Source: AC-32 sp963766375 (lineage in GTDB: Bacteria > Actinomycetota > Thermoleophilia > Gaiellales > Gaiellaceae). From it: a stretch of 64,000 nt of DNA. A model generated the notes under the pieces. It had not been told where the DNA came from and did no database searches. It saw only the letters and a program-made list of their open reading frames with translations. The stretch covers positions 248,001 through 312,000 of the forward strand of contig CAVXZG010000006.1 in the NCBI GenBank assembly GCA_963766375.1, written 5' to 3'. A program made the position numbers and the translations under genes. Positions 7,607-15,178 of this stretch are shown one piece after another. The stretch's first letter is position 1. Each line of letters starts with the position of its first letter.

Positions 7607-8974
7607 TCAGGTGATCGCGGCGCCGCGGTAGCAGTCACCCCGGTAGCGGGACGGCGTGACGGCGTTGCAGGCGGCCCGGCGCTCGCTTCCCAAGCGGTGC
7701 AAGGCGCCGAGGATCGTGCCGACGCCCTCGAAGCAGTGGCCGCGGTACCGGGCCGGCGCGAGGTTGCAGAGCCGCGCCGCCTCGGAGCCTCCGGCGTAGT
7801 TGTTGCCGTAGTCCCGCGCCGCCCCGTAGAGGCACTCGCCGGCGTCCTTGCCCGCCTCGAGGCAGATCCGGATCGTGCTCTGAGGCTGGTACTTGCTGAA
7901 GCCCGAGGCATCTCGGCCGTAGGACTGGAAGCAGGTTGCCACCCAGCCCGGCTCGCTGCGCCGGCAGCCCGCGGCCGTCTTGTGCCAGTCGTACCCGTTG
8001 AGGCTGAGGATCCGGGAGGTGACCATCAGGTAGCAGTAGACCTTGTGTCGCTCGGCGACGGCGTTGCACGGGTAGATCGGATCCTTCTTGCTCAGGTAGC
8101 GCGAGGTGCCCATGCCCGGCATCAGGTTCTGCATGAAGACCCCGCCCGTGCACGAGACGCGGTCGAAGTCGGTTTGCAGCCGGTCGCAGGTCTTGAGCGA
8201 CCAGGGCAGATCGAGGCCGCTGTAGATCATCAGGCCGTGGCCGAGGCCGTGGACGCACTGATAGAGCAGGAACTGCTCCTTCGTGACCGCGTGTCCAATG
8301 CAGAGGCGGCGCGCGATGCGGGTGACCTCCTCGCGTGGCACTCCGGCGAAGGCGCGTTCGATCACACCGTGGTAGTAGCCGGAGTTGCAGGTCATCGCGC
8401 CGTGCGCGAGTGCCTGCGCCGGGTTTCCGTTGAAGTGCGCGAGCCCGCCGTGACCGACGGCGTGTGAGATCTGATGGCAGTCGGCATGGACCGCCGGAAC
8501 CGAGAGGTCGTCCTGGCCGAGAACCGTCAACGCCTTCTTGGGCCCCTCGCGGAAGGCGATGTTCGCGAAGGCCTGCCGGAAGCAGGCCGGGGTGCCTCCG
8601 CTGCGCTCGCACCCGTCCACGGTCTTGTCGTCAGGCTTGAAGGGCGCAACCTTGCCGGTGTTGCGCGAGGCGTCGGCCACGAAGGCGGCGACGAGCGAGA
8701 TCTGCCGCGAGCTGAGCTTCTTGCCGAACGACGGCATGCCGTTGCCGCCGACACGCACCTGGTGCTCGACCGTCGTCTCGTCCGGCTTCAGCTCGTCGAG
8801 GTTCGGCCCCACCTGGCCCTTGGCGTCCGCTGCCTTCAGCGTGTGGCAGTTGCCGCAGCCCGAGCTCGCGAAGACCTTGCCCCCCGGCGAGCTCGCGCTT
8901 CCGCCCGAGCTGCCGCAGCCCGCGGCGAGTGGGAGCGCTACGAGGAGAAAGGCAGTTGTGGCGTGGAGCTTCAT
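7607..8974 (-). CDS. Lipoprotein cytochrome c with long Cys/His-rich repeat domain
   Basis: 455 aa. An N-terminal lipoprotein signal ends in LAAGC (Cys20), followed by a single class I cytochrome c domain with the haem motif CGNCH (about residues 41-45) and a distal Met in NGMPSFG. Residues about 118-455 do not resemble a known domain to me. They contain some 24 Cys, arranged largely as pairs spaced C-x(9-11)-C (for example CRRSEPGWVATC, CNLAPARYRGHC) in at least six units, with His-rich segments DCHQISHAVGHGG, SGYYHGVIE and CVHGLGHGLM in the first half. The pattern suggests a disulfide-stapled helical solenoid outside the membrane, possibly with a metal or extra haem site. Shares a 27-bp divergent gap with sufS. 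A role in extracytoplasmic electron transfer is inference. Confidence 0.8.
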   Translation of the reverse strand: MKLHATTAFLLVALPLAAGCGSSGGSASSPGGKVFASSGCGNCHTLKAADAKGQVGPNLDELKPDETTVEHQVRVGGNGMPSFGKKLSSRQISLVAAFVADASRNTGKVAPFKPDDKTVDGCERSGGTPACFRQAFANIAFREGPKKALTVLGQDDLSVPAVHADCHQISHAVGHGGLAHFNGNPAQALAHGAMTCNSGYYHGVIERAFAGVPREEVTRIARRLCIGHAVTKEQFLLYQCVHGLGHGLMIYSGLDLPWSLKTCDRLQTDFDRVSCTGGVFMQNLMPGMGTSRYLSKKDPIYPCNAVAERHKVYCYLMVTSRILSLNGYDWHKTAAGCRRSEPGWVATCFQSYGRDASGFSKYQPQSTIRICLEAGKDAGECLYGAARDYGNNYAGGSEAARLCNLAPARYRGHCFEGVGTILGALHRLGSERRAACNAVTPSRYRGDCYRGAAIT

Positions 8975-8989
8975 GACCCGGTGCCTCGG

Positions 8990-8995
8990 TACGAT
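8990..8995 (+). promoter_or_regulatory. Putative -10 of sufS (leaderless type)
   Basis: TACGAT, 6 nt before the GTG of sufS, with no Shine-Dalgarno. Lies in the 27-bp gap separating the divergent cytochrome c gene and sufS. Confidence 0.55.
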
Positions 8996-9001
8996 AGCCC
9001 T

Positions 9002-10246
9002 GTGGCCGTGACGGCTCGATCAACGCTGGATGCGCAGAAGCTGCGCGCCGACTTCCCGATCTTCGAGCAGAAGATCCACGGAAAGCCGCTCGCGTACCTC
9101 GATTCCGCGGCGAGCTCGCAGAAGCCCCGCCAGGTGCTCGACGTGATGCGCGAGTTCTACGAGACCTCGTACGCGAACGTCCACCGGGGGGTCTACACCC
9201 TCTCCGAGCGGGCGACCGAGGGCTACGAGGGCGCGCGCGAAAAGGCGCGCGCGTTCGTGAACGCTCCCTCCGCGCGCGAGGTGATCTTCACCCGCAGCGC
9301 GACCGAGTCGATCAATCTCGTCGCCTACGCCTGGGGCCTCGACAACCTCGGCCCGGGTGACCTCGTGCTCGTGACAGAGCTCGAGCATCACTCGAACTTC
9401 GTCCCATGGCAGTACATCGCCAAGCGCACGGGCGCCGACTTCCGGATGCTGCCGATCGACGACGGGGGTGAGCTCCGCCTCGACGGGCTCGACGAGCTCG
9501 CGGCGGGCGCGCGCGTGAAGGTGGTCGCGACGAACCTCGTCTCGAACTCGCTCGGCACGGTCAACCCGGTCGAGCGGCTCGGCGTCTGGGCGCACGCGCA
9601 GGGGGCGATCATGGTCGTGGACGCCGCGCAGGGAGCGCCGCACCACCGCGTGGACGTGCAGGCGCTGGACTGCGACTTCCTCGCGTTCTCGTCGCACAAG
9701 CTCTGCGGGCCGACCGGCGTCGGGGCGCTTTGGGGTCGCGCCGAGCTGTTGGAGAAGATGGCGCCGTTCAACCTCGGCGGCCACATGATCCGCTCGGTGC
9801 GCCTAGAGGAGACGACCTGGGGCGACCTGCCCTACAAGTTCGAGGCCGGCACCCAGCCGATCGCGGAAGCGGTTGGCTTCGGGGCGGCGATGGACTACGT
9901 GAACGAGGTCGGGCTCGAGGCGATCGAGCAGTACGAGAGCGAGCTGGTGGCATACACGCTGGATCGCTTCGCCGAGCTCGGCGGGATCACGAGCTACGGG
10001 CCGCCGCCTGAGCGAAGGGCCGGGATCGTCTCCTTCAACGTCGAGGGCATCCATCCGCACGACGTGGCGCAGGTGCTCGACTCGGAGGGCGTCGCAATCC
10101 GGGCCGGCCACCACTGCTGCCAGCCGCTGATGACGCGCTTGGGCGTCGCGGCGACGAACCGCGCGAGCTACTACCTCTACTCCCTGCCGGACGAGATCGA
10201 CCGGCTAATCGAAGGCCTGCACAAGGTCAGAAAGATCCTGGGGTAG
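9002..10246 (+). CDS. sufS: Cysteine desulfurase SufS
   Basis: 414 aa PLP enzyme that mobilises sulfur from cysteine for Fe-S assembly. Seen: N-terminal YLDSAASSQKP, ANVHRGVYTLS, the PLP-lysine motif FSSHKLCGPTGVGAL, and the short active-site loop RAGHHCCQPLM typical of group II (SufS) desulfurases. GTG at 9002 (or 9008) is chosen because a TACGAT hexamer ends 6 nt upstream and the family starts about 15 residues before the first motif; the long upstream open frame lies inside the divergent gene. Heads sufS-sufU-Rieske. Confidence 0.96.
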   Translation: MAVTARSTLDAQKLRADFPIFEQKIHGKPLAYLDSAASSQKPRQVLDVMREFYETSYANVHRGVYTLSERATEGYEGAREKARAFVNAPSAREVIFTRSATESINLVAYAWGLDNLGPGDLVLVTELEHHSNFVPWQYIAKRTGADFRMLPIDDGGELRLDGLDELAAGARVKVVATNLVSNSLGTVNPVERLGVWAHAQGAIMVVDAAQGAPHHRVDVQALDCDFLAFSSHKLCGPTGVGALWGRAELLEKMAPFNLGGHMIRSVRLEETTWGDLPYKFEAGTQPIAEAVGFGAAMDYVNEVGLEAIEQYESELVAYTLDRFAELGGITSYGPPPERRAGIVSFNVEGIHPHDVAQVLDSEGVAIRAGHHCCQPLMTRLGVAATNRASYYLYSLPDEIDRLIEGLHKVRKILG

Positions 10247-10263
10247 CGGTCATCGTCGACGAC

Positions 10264-10680
10264 ATGTATCGCGAGGTGATCCTCGACCACTACAAGAACC
10301 CCCGCGGGCACGGGGTGATCGAGGACGCCGATGCACAGGCCGAGGGCCTGAACCCGCTTTGTGGCGACGAGGTCACGATCTACGTCCAGTTCGAGGATGA
10401 CGGCGAGACGATCGACGAGGTGAAGTTCTCCGGCCGCGGCTGCGCGATCAGCCAGGCGTCCACCTCGATGCTGATGGAGATGGTCAAGGGGCGGAAGGCC
10501 GACGAGATCGCGGCGCTGCCGAAGGAGGAGCTGCTCGAGGAAATCGGGATCCCGCTGACGCCGATCCGGCTCAAGTGCGCGCTCCTCGGCCTCGGAGTGC
10601 TCAAGGTCGCCCTGCACCGGGCGAAGGGAACGGCCCTTCCGGACGAGTGGGCCGGCCTCGACGAGCTCGAGCTGAAATAG
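10264..10680 (+). CDS. sufU: Fe-S assembly sulfur-transfer/scaffold protein SufU
   Basis: 138 aa, IscU/SufU fold. MYREVILDHYKNPRG at the N-terminus and three conserved Cys in NPLCGDE, GRGCAIS and RLKCALL identify the family; the Asp after the first Cys is the zinc ligand in Gram-positive SufU. In Bacillus SufU is a zinc-dependent sulfurtransferase that accepts persulfide from SufS, and the adjacency here fits that. The region between the second and third Cys has the insertion expected of SufU compared with IscU. 17 bp after sufS. Confidence 0.95.
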   Translation: MYREVILDHYKNPRGHGVIEDADAQAEGLNPLCGDEVTIYVQFEDDGETIDEVKFSGRGCAISQASTSMLMEMVKGRKADEIAALPKEELLEEIGIPLTPIRLKCALLGLGVLKVALHRAKGTALPDEWAGLDELELK

Positions 10681-10683
10681 CGC

Positions 10684-10998
10684 GTGGCCGAGATCGATGT
10701 CGCCCCGGTCGAGGAGCTGCCGCCGGGCTCGGTGAAGATCGTCCACGCCGGGGAGATCTCGGTCGGCGTCTACAACCTGGGCGGTCGCTTTTGCGCGATC
10801 GAGGATCGCTGCTCGCATGACGACGGGCCGCTCTGCGAGGGAGACTTCGACCCGGACGAGGGCTACGCGGTCTGCCCGCGGCACGGCGCGCGGATCGAGA
10901 TCTGCACCGGGCGCCCGTTGTCGCTGCCGGCGGTCGAGCCGGTCGAGACGTTTCCCGTCCGCGTGGAGGACGGGATGGTCAAAGTCGTCATTGCCTGA
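10684..10998 (+). CDS. Rieske [2Fe-2S] ferredoxin-like protein
   Basis: 104 aa, soluble. The two Rieske motifs are RCSHDDGPLCEG (C-x-H) and AVCPRHGARIEICTG (C-x2-H), 20-odd residues apart, in a NirD/BphA3-type domain without a membrane anchor. GTG start 3 bp after the sufU stop. A Rieske protein of this kind accompanies SUF genes in many Actinomycetota; it may donate electrons during cluster assembly, but that is inferred. Last gene of the sufS transcription unit. Confidence 0.93.
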   Translation: MAEIDVAPVEELPPGSVKIVHAGEISVGVYNLGGRFCAIEDRCSHDDGPLCEGDFDPDEGYAVCPRHGARIEICTGRPLSLPAVEPVETFPVRVEDGMVKVVIA

Positions 10999-11044
10999 AA
11001 CCGGCGGCTCGAAGGGCGCGTAGACACCTCCGAAGGGAGGTTCC

Positions 11045-11179
11045 ATGCGAAAGCTCGCGCTCGGCTTGCTCCTCGGCGCGCTCTTCCTCGCCGGCTGTGG
11101 CTCCGACTCCGGAAACAGCGGCGGCGGAGGCGGGGGCGGCTCAACCGGCCAGACCAACACCAGCGGCGGCGGCTACTAG
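11045..11179 (+). CDS. Tiny Gly/Ser-rich lipoprotein
   Basis: 44 aa, preceded by a strong AGGGAGG ribosome binding site 4 nt before the ATG. MRKLALGLLLGALFLAGCGSD is a lipoprotein signal with lipobox LAGC; after the Cys only about 26 residues of Gly, Ser, Asn and Thr follow and the protein ends in GGGY. Too short for a fold; it would be a lipid-anchored Gly-rich tail. Located between the Rieske gene and tag. Confidence 0.65.
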   Translation: MRKLALGLLLGALFLAGCGSDSGNSGGGGGGGSTGQTNTSGGGY

Positions 11180-11204
11180 AGAGGTCGTCGCTATCGTCGA
11201 AGCA

Positions 11205-11792
11205 GTGGGAGACCGCTGCTGGGAGAGCTCCGACCCGCTCTACAACGCCTACCACGACGAGGAGTGGGGGTGGCCCGTGCTCGACGAGCGGGGGCTGTAC
11301 GAGCGACTGTGCCTCGAGGGTTTCCAGTCGGGGCTCTCATGGCTGACGATTCTGCGTAAGCGCGAAGGCTTCCGAGCGGCGTTCGCCGGCTTCGACCCGG
11401 AGCGCGTGGCGCGGTTCGGCGCGCGCGACGTCGAGCGACTGCTCGGAGACGCGGGGATCGTGAGGCATCGCGGCAAGATCGAGGCTGCGATCGCGAACGC
11501 CCGCGCGACGGTTGCGCTGAGGGAGACGGAGACGCCGCTGCCGGAGCTCGTCTGGTCGCACCGCGCGGCAAAGGACGGCCGCGCGCCGCGCTCGGCGGCG
11601 GACTGGCAGTCGACCACGCCCGAGTCGATCGCGCTCGCGAAGGCCCTGCGGCGAGCCGGCTTTCGCTTCGTCGGCCCCACCACGGTCTACGCCGCGATGC
11701 AGGCTTGCGGGGTCGTGAACGATCACCTGGCCACCTGTCCCGCGCGAGGAGCGGCCGAACGGGCCCGCGCAGCGGCGCGGCTGCCGATCTGA
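11205..11792 (+). CDS. tag: DNA-3-methyladenine glycosylase I
   Basis: 195 aa, base excision repair of 3-methyladenine. The zinc-snap residues are visible: Cys in GDRCWES near the N-terminus, His in YNAYHDEEWGWPV, and His/Cys in VVNDHLATC near the C-terminus. Other hallmarks: FQSGLSWLTILRKREGFR (catalytic helix region), IVRHRGKIEAAIANA, and FRFVGPTTVYAAMQACG. GTG at 11205 chosen because the family starts two or three residues before the first zinc Cys; upstream sequence in frame belongs to the lipoprotein region. Confidence 0.94.
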   Translation: MGDRCWESSDPLYNAYHDEEWGWPVLDERGLYERLCLEGFQSGLSWLTILRKREGFRAAFAGFDPERVARFGARDVERLLGDAGIVRHRGKIEAAIANARATVALRETETPLPELVWSHRAAKDGRAPRSAADWQSTTPESIALAKALRRAGFRFVGPTTVYAAMQACGVVNDHLATCPARGAAERARAAARLPI

Positions 11793-11869
11793 GCAGCCGC
11801 CCAGAACCGTCACAGCTTCCGGCCCAGAATCGTCACGATTGCGTGACAGACGTGTGCGCCTTACGCGGG

Positions 11870-11875
11870 TAGGCT
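11870..11875 (+). promoter_or_regulatory. Putative -10 upstream of the O-methyltransferase unit
   Basis: TAGGCT, exactly 7 nt before ATG 11883, no Shine-Dalgarno. This positions a leaderless transcript start at the ATG of a 20-codon ORF, not at the TTG of the methyltransferase. Confidence 0.5.
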
Positions 11876-11882
11876 GATCGCC

Positions 11883-11945
11883 ATGGCAGGGGGGCGGGTC
11901 GGGACCCGCAAGCACTCGCGCGTGAACTATTTGACGGGGCAGTAG
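11883..11945 (+). CDS. 20-codon leaderless ORF before the O-methyltransferase
   Basis: Reads MAGGRVGTRKHSRVNYLTGQ and ends 10 bp before the TTG used for the methyltransferase. Its ATG is 7 nt after a TAGGCT hexamer. Two readings are possible: a small leader peptide, or the true N-terminus of the methyltransferase separated by a one-base insertion near 11935-11941, like the other insertions in this window. I cannot decide from the sequence alone. Confidence 0.4.
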   Translation: MAGGRVGTRKHSRVNYLTGQ

Positions 11946-11955
11946 GCTCCGGCTC

Positions 11956-12549
11956 TTGCTCGACGGTCGTGTCCGAGCCGTGCTCGCCCGCCTCGAAGCC
12001 GAGGATGCAGACGAGCGCGCGCGCGGGGTTCCACGCGAGGAGCGTGCCCGCCAGGTCGCGCGTACGACCGGCCAGTTCCTGTTCGCCTTCGTCGCCCCGC
12101 AGACCGACTGCGAGGTGCTCGAGATCGGTGGTTCGCGCGGCTACTCCTCGATCTGGCTCGGCGCCGGTGTCCGCTACCTCGGCGGCCGCGTCCTCTCGTT
12201 GGAGAACGATCCCGCCAAGGCGGAAGCATGGCGCCGCAACGTCGCTGAGGCCGGCCTCGAGGACTGGGTCGAACTGATCGAGGGCGACGCGCTGGAGACG
12301 GTCCCCGGGATCGCTGACGTGTTCGACCTCGTCTTCCTCGACGCGGAGAAGGAGCAGTACGAGGAGCTTTTCCAGCATGCGCGGAAGAAGCTCGAGCCGG
12401 GCGCGGTGGTGATCGCCGACAACGTGCTTTCCCACGAGGACGTGCTCGGCGCCTACTCGAAGGCGCGCCAGTCGGACCCGACCCTAGAGAGCGTCACGGT
12501 CCCGCACGATCGCGGACTCGAGGTGTCCGTGGTCCTCCGCAGTAGCTAG
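11956..12549 (+). CDS. O-methyltransferase family protein (SAM-dependent)
   Basis: 197 aa from a TTG. Rossmann methyltransferase of the catechol-O-methyltransferase/CaOMT type: SAM motif VLEIGGSRGYSSIWLG (about residues 55-70), acidic LSLENDPAKAEAW, and DLVFLDAEKEQYEELF with the metal-binding Asp/catalytic Lys-like residues, then VIADNVLSHEDVLGAY. Substrate unknown. The TTG start lacks a good ribosome binding site; the upstream 20-codon ORF may be its real beginning. An intrinsic terminator at 12759-12791 on the same strand probably ends the transcript. Confidence 0.8.
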   Translation: MLDGRVRAVLARLEAEDADERARGVPREERARQVARTTGQFLFAFVAPQTDCEVLEIGGSRGYSSIWLGAGVRYLGGRVLSLENDPAKAEAWRRNVAEAGLEDWVELIEGDALETVPGIADVFDLVFLDAEKEQYEELFQHARKKLEPGAVVIADNVLSHEDVLGAYSKARQSDPTLESVTVPHDRGLEVSVVLRSS

Positions 12550-12556
12550 AGTGCGG

Positions 12557-13685
12557 TTACCGCGGAAAGGAGGTGGTCCGGATAGTGAATTCTTCAAGTA
12601 CGGGCAGTGGAGGTACCAGCGGGTAGAGGTGCCGTCCCCGGGACCTACGGGGAAACCGCCTAGCCAGCGTGGGGGGCTCGCGATCGACTCGCGCCGCCGG
12701 TAGCAGCATCAGCCGGTCGGAAAGTGCCTCTACCACTTCAGCGCTGGACACCGGAACCGAGGGCCGCCATTGTGCGGCCCTCGTTCTTTTTAACGTCGCT
12801 CGCCGAAGTTGTTCGTCGAGCGGGACGAGCGGCAAGCCGAAGGTCTGCACGGCCTCGACATTCGAGACGACGTTGTCGCCGTGCTCGAGCATCGTCAGCA
12901 GGTCCCGGGTCAGGGGCACGTTCCCCGGGAGGCGCTCGGTCACGAGTGCGTTCAGGCGCATGAGTCCCATCGGGACGTGCACGCTCGGCCGCCGCTGACC
13001 CAGCGCGCGTTTCAGGCGCTCCCAGAACTCATTCCACGTCACCGCGTCGGGGCCGCCCAGCTCGAAGGTCCTGTTCGCTGCCTCGGGTCTGCCCACTGCC
13101 CTCCGCGAAGTACGCCGCCACGTCGTCCACCCAGATCGGCTGGATGCGCTGTCGGCCCGACCCGATGATCGGTGTCACCGGGGCCACGCGCGCGAGCCTT
13201 CTGAAGGTCGGCAGGATCCCACCGTCGCGGGCGAACACGAAGCTCGGCCGGAAGATGACGTGCTCCAGCCCGGAGCTGCGGACCGCCTGCTCCATCTCCC
13301 ACTTCGAGCGGTAATAGGGCACCAGGTCCTTCGTCTCCTCGGTCGTGCCGAGCGCGCTCATCAGCACGAAGCGCCTGACCCCGGCATCCTTCGCGGCCTT
13401 CACGAGATGCCGGGTTCCCTGCTCCATCACTCTGCGGAAGTCCTCGTCGGAGCCCTGGCGAATCGAGACCAGGTGGACGACGACCTCGGCCCCCTCGACC
13501 GCGCGCCGGAGGCTCGGCGCGTCTCCCATGTCGCCCTGCACGAGCTCGGAGCCCCAGGACGCGAGGGTCGCCGCTGAGCGGTCGCCCGGCCGGCGGACGA
13601 GGCTGCGCACGGGCTGCTCCCGCTCGCGCAGGGCGTGGACGATCTTCGGGCCGACGAAGCCGGTCGCGCCGGTAACCAGGATCAC
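12557..13685 (-). CDS. NAD(P)-dependent epimerase/NmrA-like protein, one frameshift
   Basis: Rossmann-fold protein starting MILVTGATGFVGPKIV (GxxGxxG) with VVHLVSIRQ, LVPYYRSKWEMEQAV (Tyr-x3-Lys) and FRPSFVFARDGG; it resembles the NDUFA9/atypical SDR group. After VDDVAAYFAEG the frame shifts by +1 (extra base near 13085-13096) and continues with RPEAANRTFELGGPDAVTWNEFW to EAVQTFGLPLVPLDEQLRRATL. The remaining tail to 12557 (about 55 residues) overlaps a plus-strand terminator hairpin and looks unprotein-like; the real end may be near 12790. GTG start is 6 nt after TAGAAT. Function unknown. Confidence 0.75.
12566..12626 (+). promoter_or_regulatory. Near-perfect anti-Shine-Dalgarno complement with 13-codon ORF
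   Basis: Positions 12566-12579 read AAAGGAGGTGGTCC, complementary to the 14-nt 3' tail of 16S rRNA with a single G-U wobble. A GTG at 12585 opens VNSSSTGSGGTSG (stop at 12624-12626). In the neighbouring frame the sequence from 12589 reads EFFKYGQWRYQRVEVPSPG and stays open to about 12705, which would be reached from the GTG if one base is missing. Located between the O-methyltransferase stop and the terminator on the same strand. It may be a small gene, or a ribosome-binding RNA element. Confidence 0.4.
12759..12791 (+). terminator. Strong intrinsic terminator
   Basis: Perfect 9-bp stem GAGGGCCGC / GCGGCCCTC around the loop CATTGT (12759-12782), followed by GTTCTTTTT. Oriented to end plus-strand transcription from the O-methyltransferase region; it lies inside the 3' part of the minus-strand epimerase frame. 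Confidence 0.85.
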
Positions 13686-13691
13686 GCCTCG

Positions 13692-13697
13692 ATTCTA
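13692..13697 (-). promoter_or_regulatory. Putative -10 of the epimerase-like gene
   Basis: TAGAAT on the minus strand, 6 nt before the GTG start; leaderless-type spacing. Confidence 0.5.
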
Positions 13698-13737
13698 CGA
13701 CTGCACTGCGATAGGGTCGTGCCGAGGACTGCGGCGA

Positions 13738-14605
13738 ATGGGTAAGTGGGTAATCGCGCTGGTTGCGGTCGCGGCCGCACTGGTCGCGCCGTCGTCGCTT
13801 GCCCAGGTCGTTTTCGCCCGGTCGGTCTTCCACTCGCAGGACCTGCCGTCCAACACGATCAGGAGCGTGGTGGTTTCATGCCCCGCGAGGGTACGTCGCC
13901 GCCAGCGCCGGCATCTCGAATCCCGCTCCCGGTGTGATGCTGCTCACCATCCGGCCGCTGGGGGCCACCGGCTACAAGTTCCGCTTCGGGAACCCGGCTG
14001 CGAATGCCGACCGGCGGGTGACTGTTGTTGCCGCGTGCAGGCGCCTCGCCTTCAAGGGCACTACTCGCTTGAAGGTGACCTCGGTGCAGAAGACGGTGAT
14101 GGTGCCGGCCGGCCAACTCAAGCCCGCCGCCCTCCCCTGCCCGCCCAACACGCTTCCGGCCGGATGGGGCGGCGACATCGCACCGGCGCACAGCGCACGA
14201 GGCTACGTTCCCGGCGCTGCGGCCCGGGTGAGCGTACGAGCGGCCGCCATGAACCTGGGCGGGTTCTCGTTCGCCCTTCGCAACATCGGGACGAAGGCTC
14301 AGCCGGCAACCGTCTATGGAACTTGCGTGACCGCCCTTCGTCCTGCGGGGGCTTCGCGTGAGCGGCTTCAGGTGAGGATCACGACCTTCCGCACGATCCT
14401 TCATCCCGGGAACCAGAGAGTCGTCCGTAGATGCGCGACAGGCTGGGTCTCGCTCGCGGTCGGCTTTGTGCTCCGCTCGCCGGCAACCACGATTGACGGG
14501 GCCGCCGCGGTCGGCGCGAGCGGGCGCTGGTGGGTCGCGAGCGACGCAGAGGGCCAGTCGGCCGCGGACCTCAAGCTCGTCTGCGCCCGGCTCAGCCGGA
14601 ACTAA
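13738..14605 (+). CDS. Secreted protein of unknown function, one frameshift
   Basis: About 288 codons. A signal peptide (MGKWVIALVAVAAALVAPSS, cleavage near ALA/SLA-Q) is followed by a region with regularly placed Cys (VSCP, VVAACRRLAF, ALPCPPN, VYGTCV, VRRCATGW, LKLVCARL), suggesting two similar beta domains stabilised by disulfides. The frame breaks near 13878-13882 in a C4 run; with one C removed it reads SCPRGYVAASAGISNPA and continues to the stop. The stop overlaps the convergent dcd stop. No family recognised; an export role at the cell surface is all that can be said. Confidence 0.65.
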
Positions 14606-15162
14606 AAGTTCTGCCAGTAACGGCTCGGCGTCGGGCCTTTCTGGCCCTGGTACTTCGAGCCGAGCGCTCCCGAGCCGTACGGTACCTCCGCCGGCTCGCT
14701 CAGCTGCATGAACGAGAGCTGGCCGATCTTCATCCCGAAGTAGATCGTGATCGGCAGGTTCGCGACGTTGGAGAGCTCGAGCGTCACGTGCCCGTCCCAG
14801 CCCGGGTCGATGAAGCCGGCCGTGGAATGGATCAGCAGGCCCAGCCGGCCGAGAGAGCTCTTCCCTTCCAGCCGTGCGACCAGGTCGTCCGGTAGGCGCA
14901 CCCGCTCGAGCGTCGAGCCGAGCACGAACTCGCCCGGGTGCAGGATGAACGGCCGCTCGTCGTCGATCTCGACGAGCTCGGTCAACTCCTCCTGGGGCTG
15001 CTTGACGTCGATGAATGGATAGCGGGCGTTGTGAAAGACCCGAAAGAAGCGATCCACCCGCACGTCGACGCTCGACGGCTGGAGCAGCGCCTCGTCGTAG
15101 GGCTCGATGCCGATGCGATCCTCCGTGAGGAGGCGCTTGATCGTCCGGTCGGAGAGGACCAC
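14602..15162 (-). CDS. dcd: dCTP deaminase, DCD-DUT type
   Basis: 186 aa trimeric dUTPase-fold enzyme that makes dUTP, or dUMP directly, from dCTP. Motifs: LLQPSSVDVRVD, FVLGSTLERVRLP, LEGKSSLGRLGLLIHSTAGF, IDPGWDGHVTLELSN with the catalytic Glu, and C-terminal GSKYQGQKGPTPSRYWQNF. The KSSLGRLGL and HSTAGF region is very close to the mycobacterial bifunctional dCTP deaminase/dUTPase, so the bifunctional activity is inferred. GTG start 6 nt after TAGAAT. Confidence 0.95.
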   Translation of the reverse strand: MVLSDRTIKRLLTEDRIGIEPYDEALLQPSSVDVRVDRFFRVFHNARYPFIDVKQPQEELTELVEIDDERPFILHPGEFVLGSTLERVRLPDDLVARLEGKSSLGRLGLLIHSTAGFIDPGWDGHVTLELSNVANLPITIYFGMKIGQLSFMQLSEPAEVPYGSGALGSKYQGQKGPTPSRYWQNF

Positions 15163-15168
15163 GGCCCG

Positions 15169-15174
15169 ATTCTA
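15169..15174 (-). promoter_or_regulatory. Putative -10 of dcd
   Basis: TAGAAT on the minus strand, 6 nt before the GTG of dcd; no Shine-Dalgarno between. Confidence 0.55.
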
Positions 15175-15178
15175 AGGC

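Noticed and set aside
12557..12790. C-terminal 55 residues of the epimerase as real protein
   Set aside because: This tail overlaps the plus-strand terminator and the anti-SD segment and has no resemblance to the epimerase family; it is probably a read-through after a frameshift.
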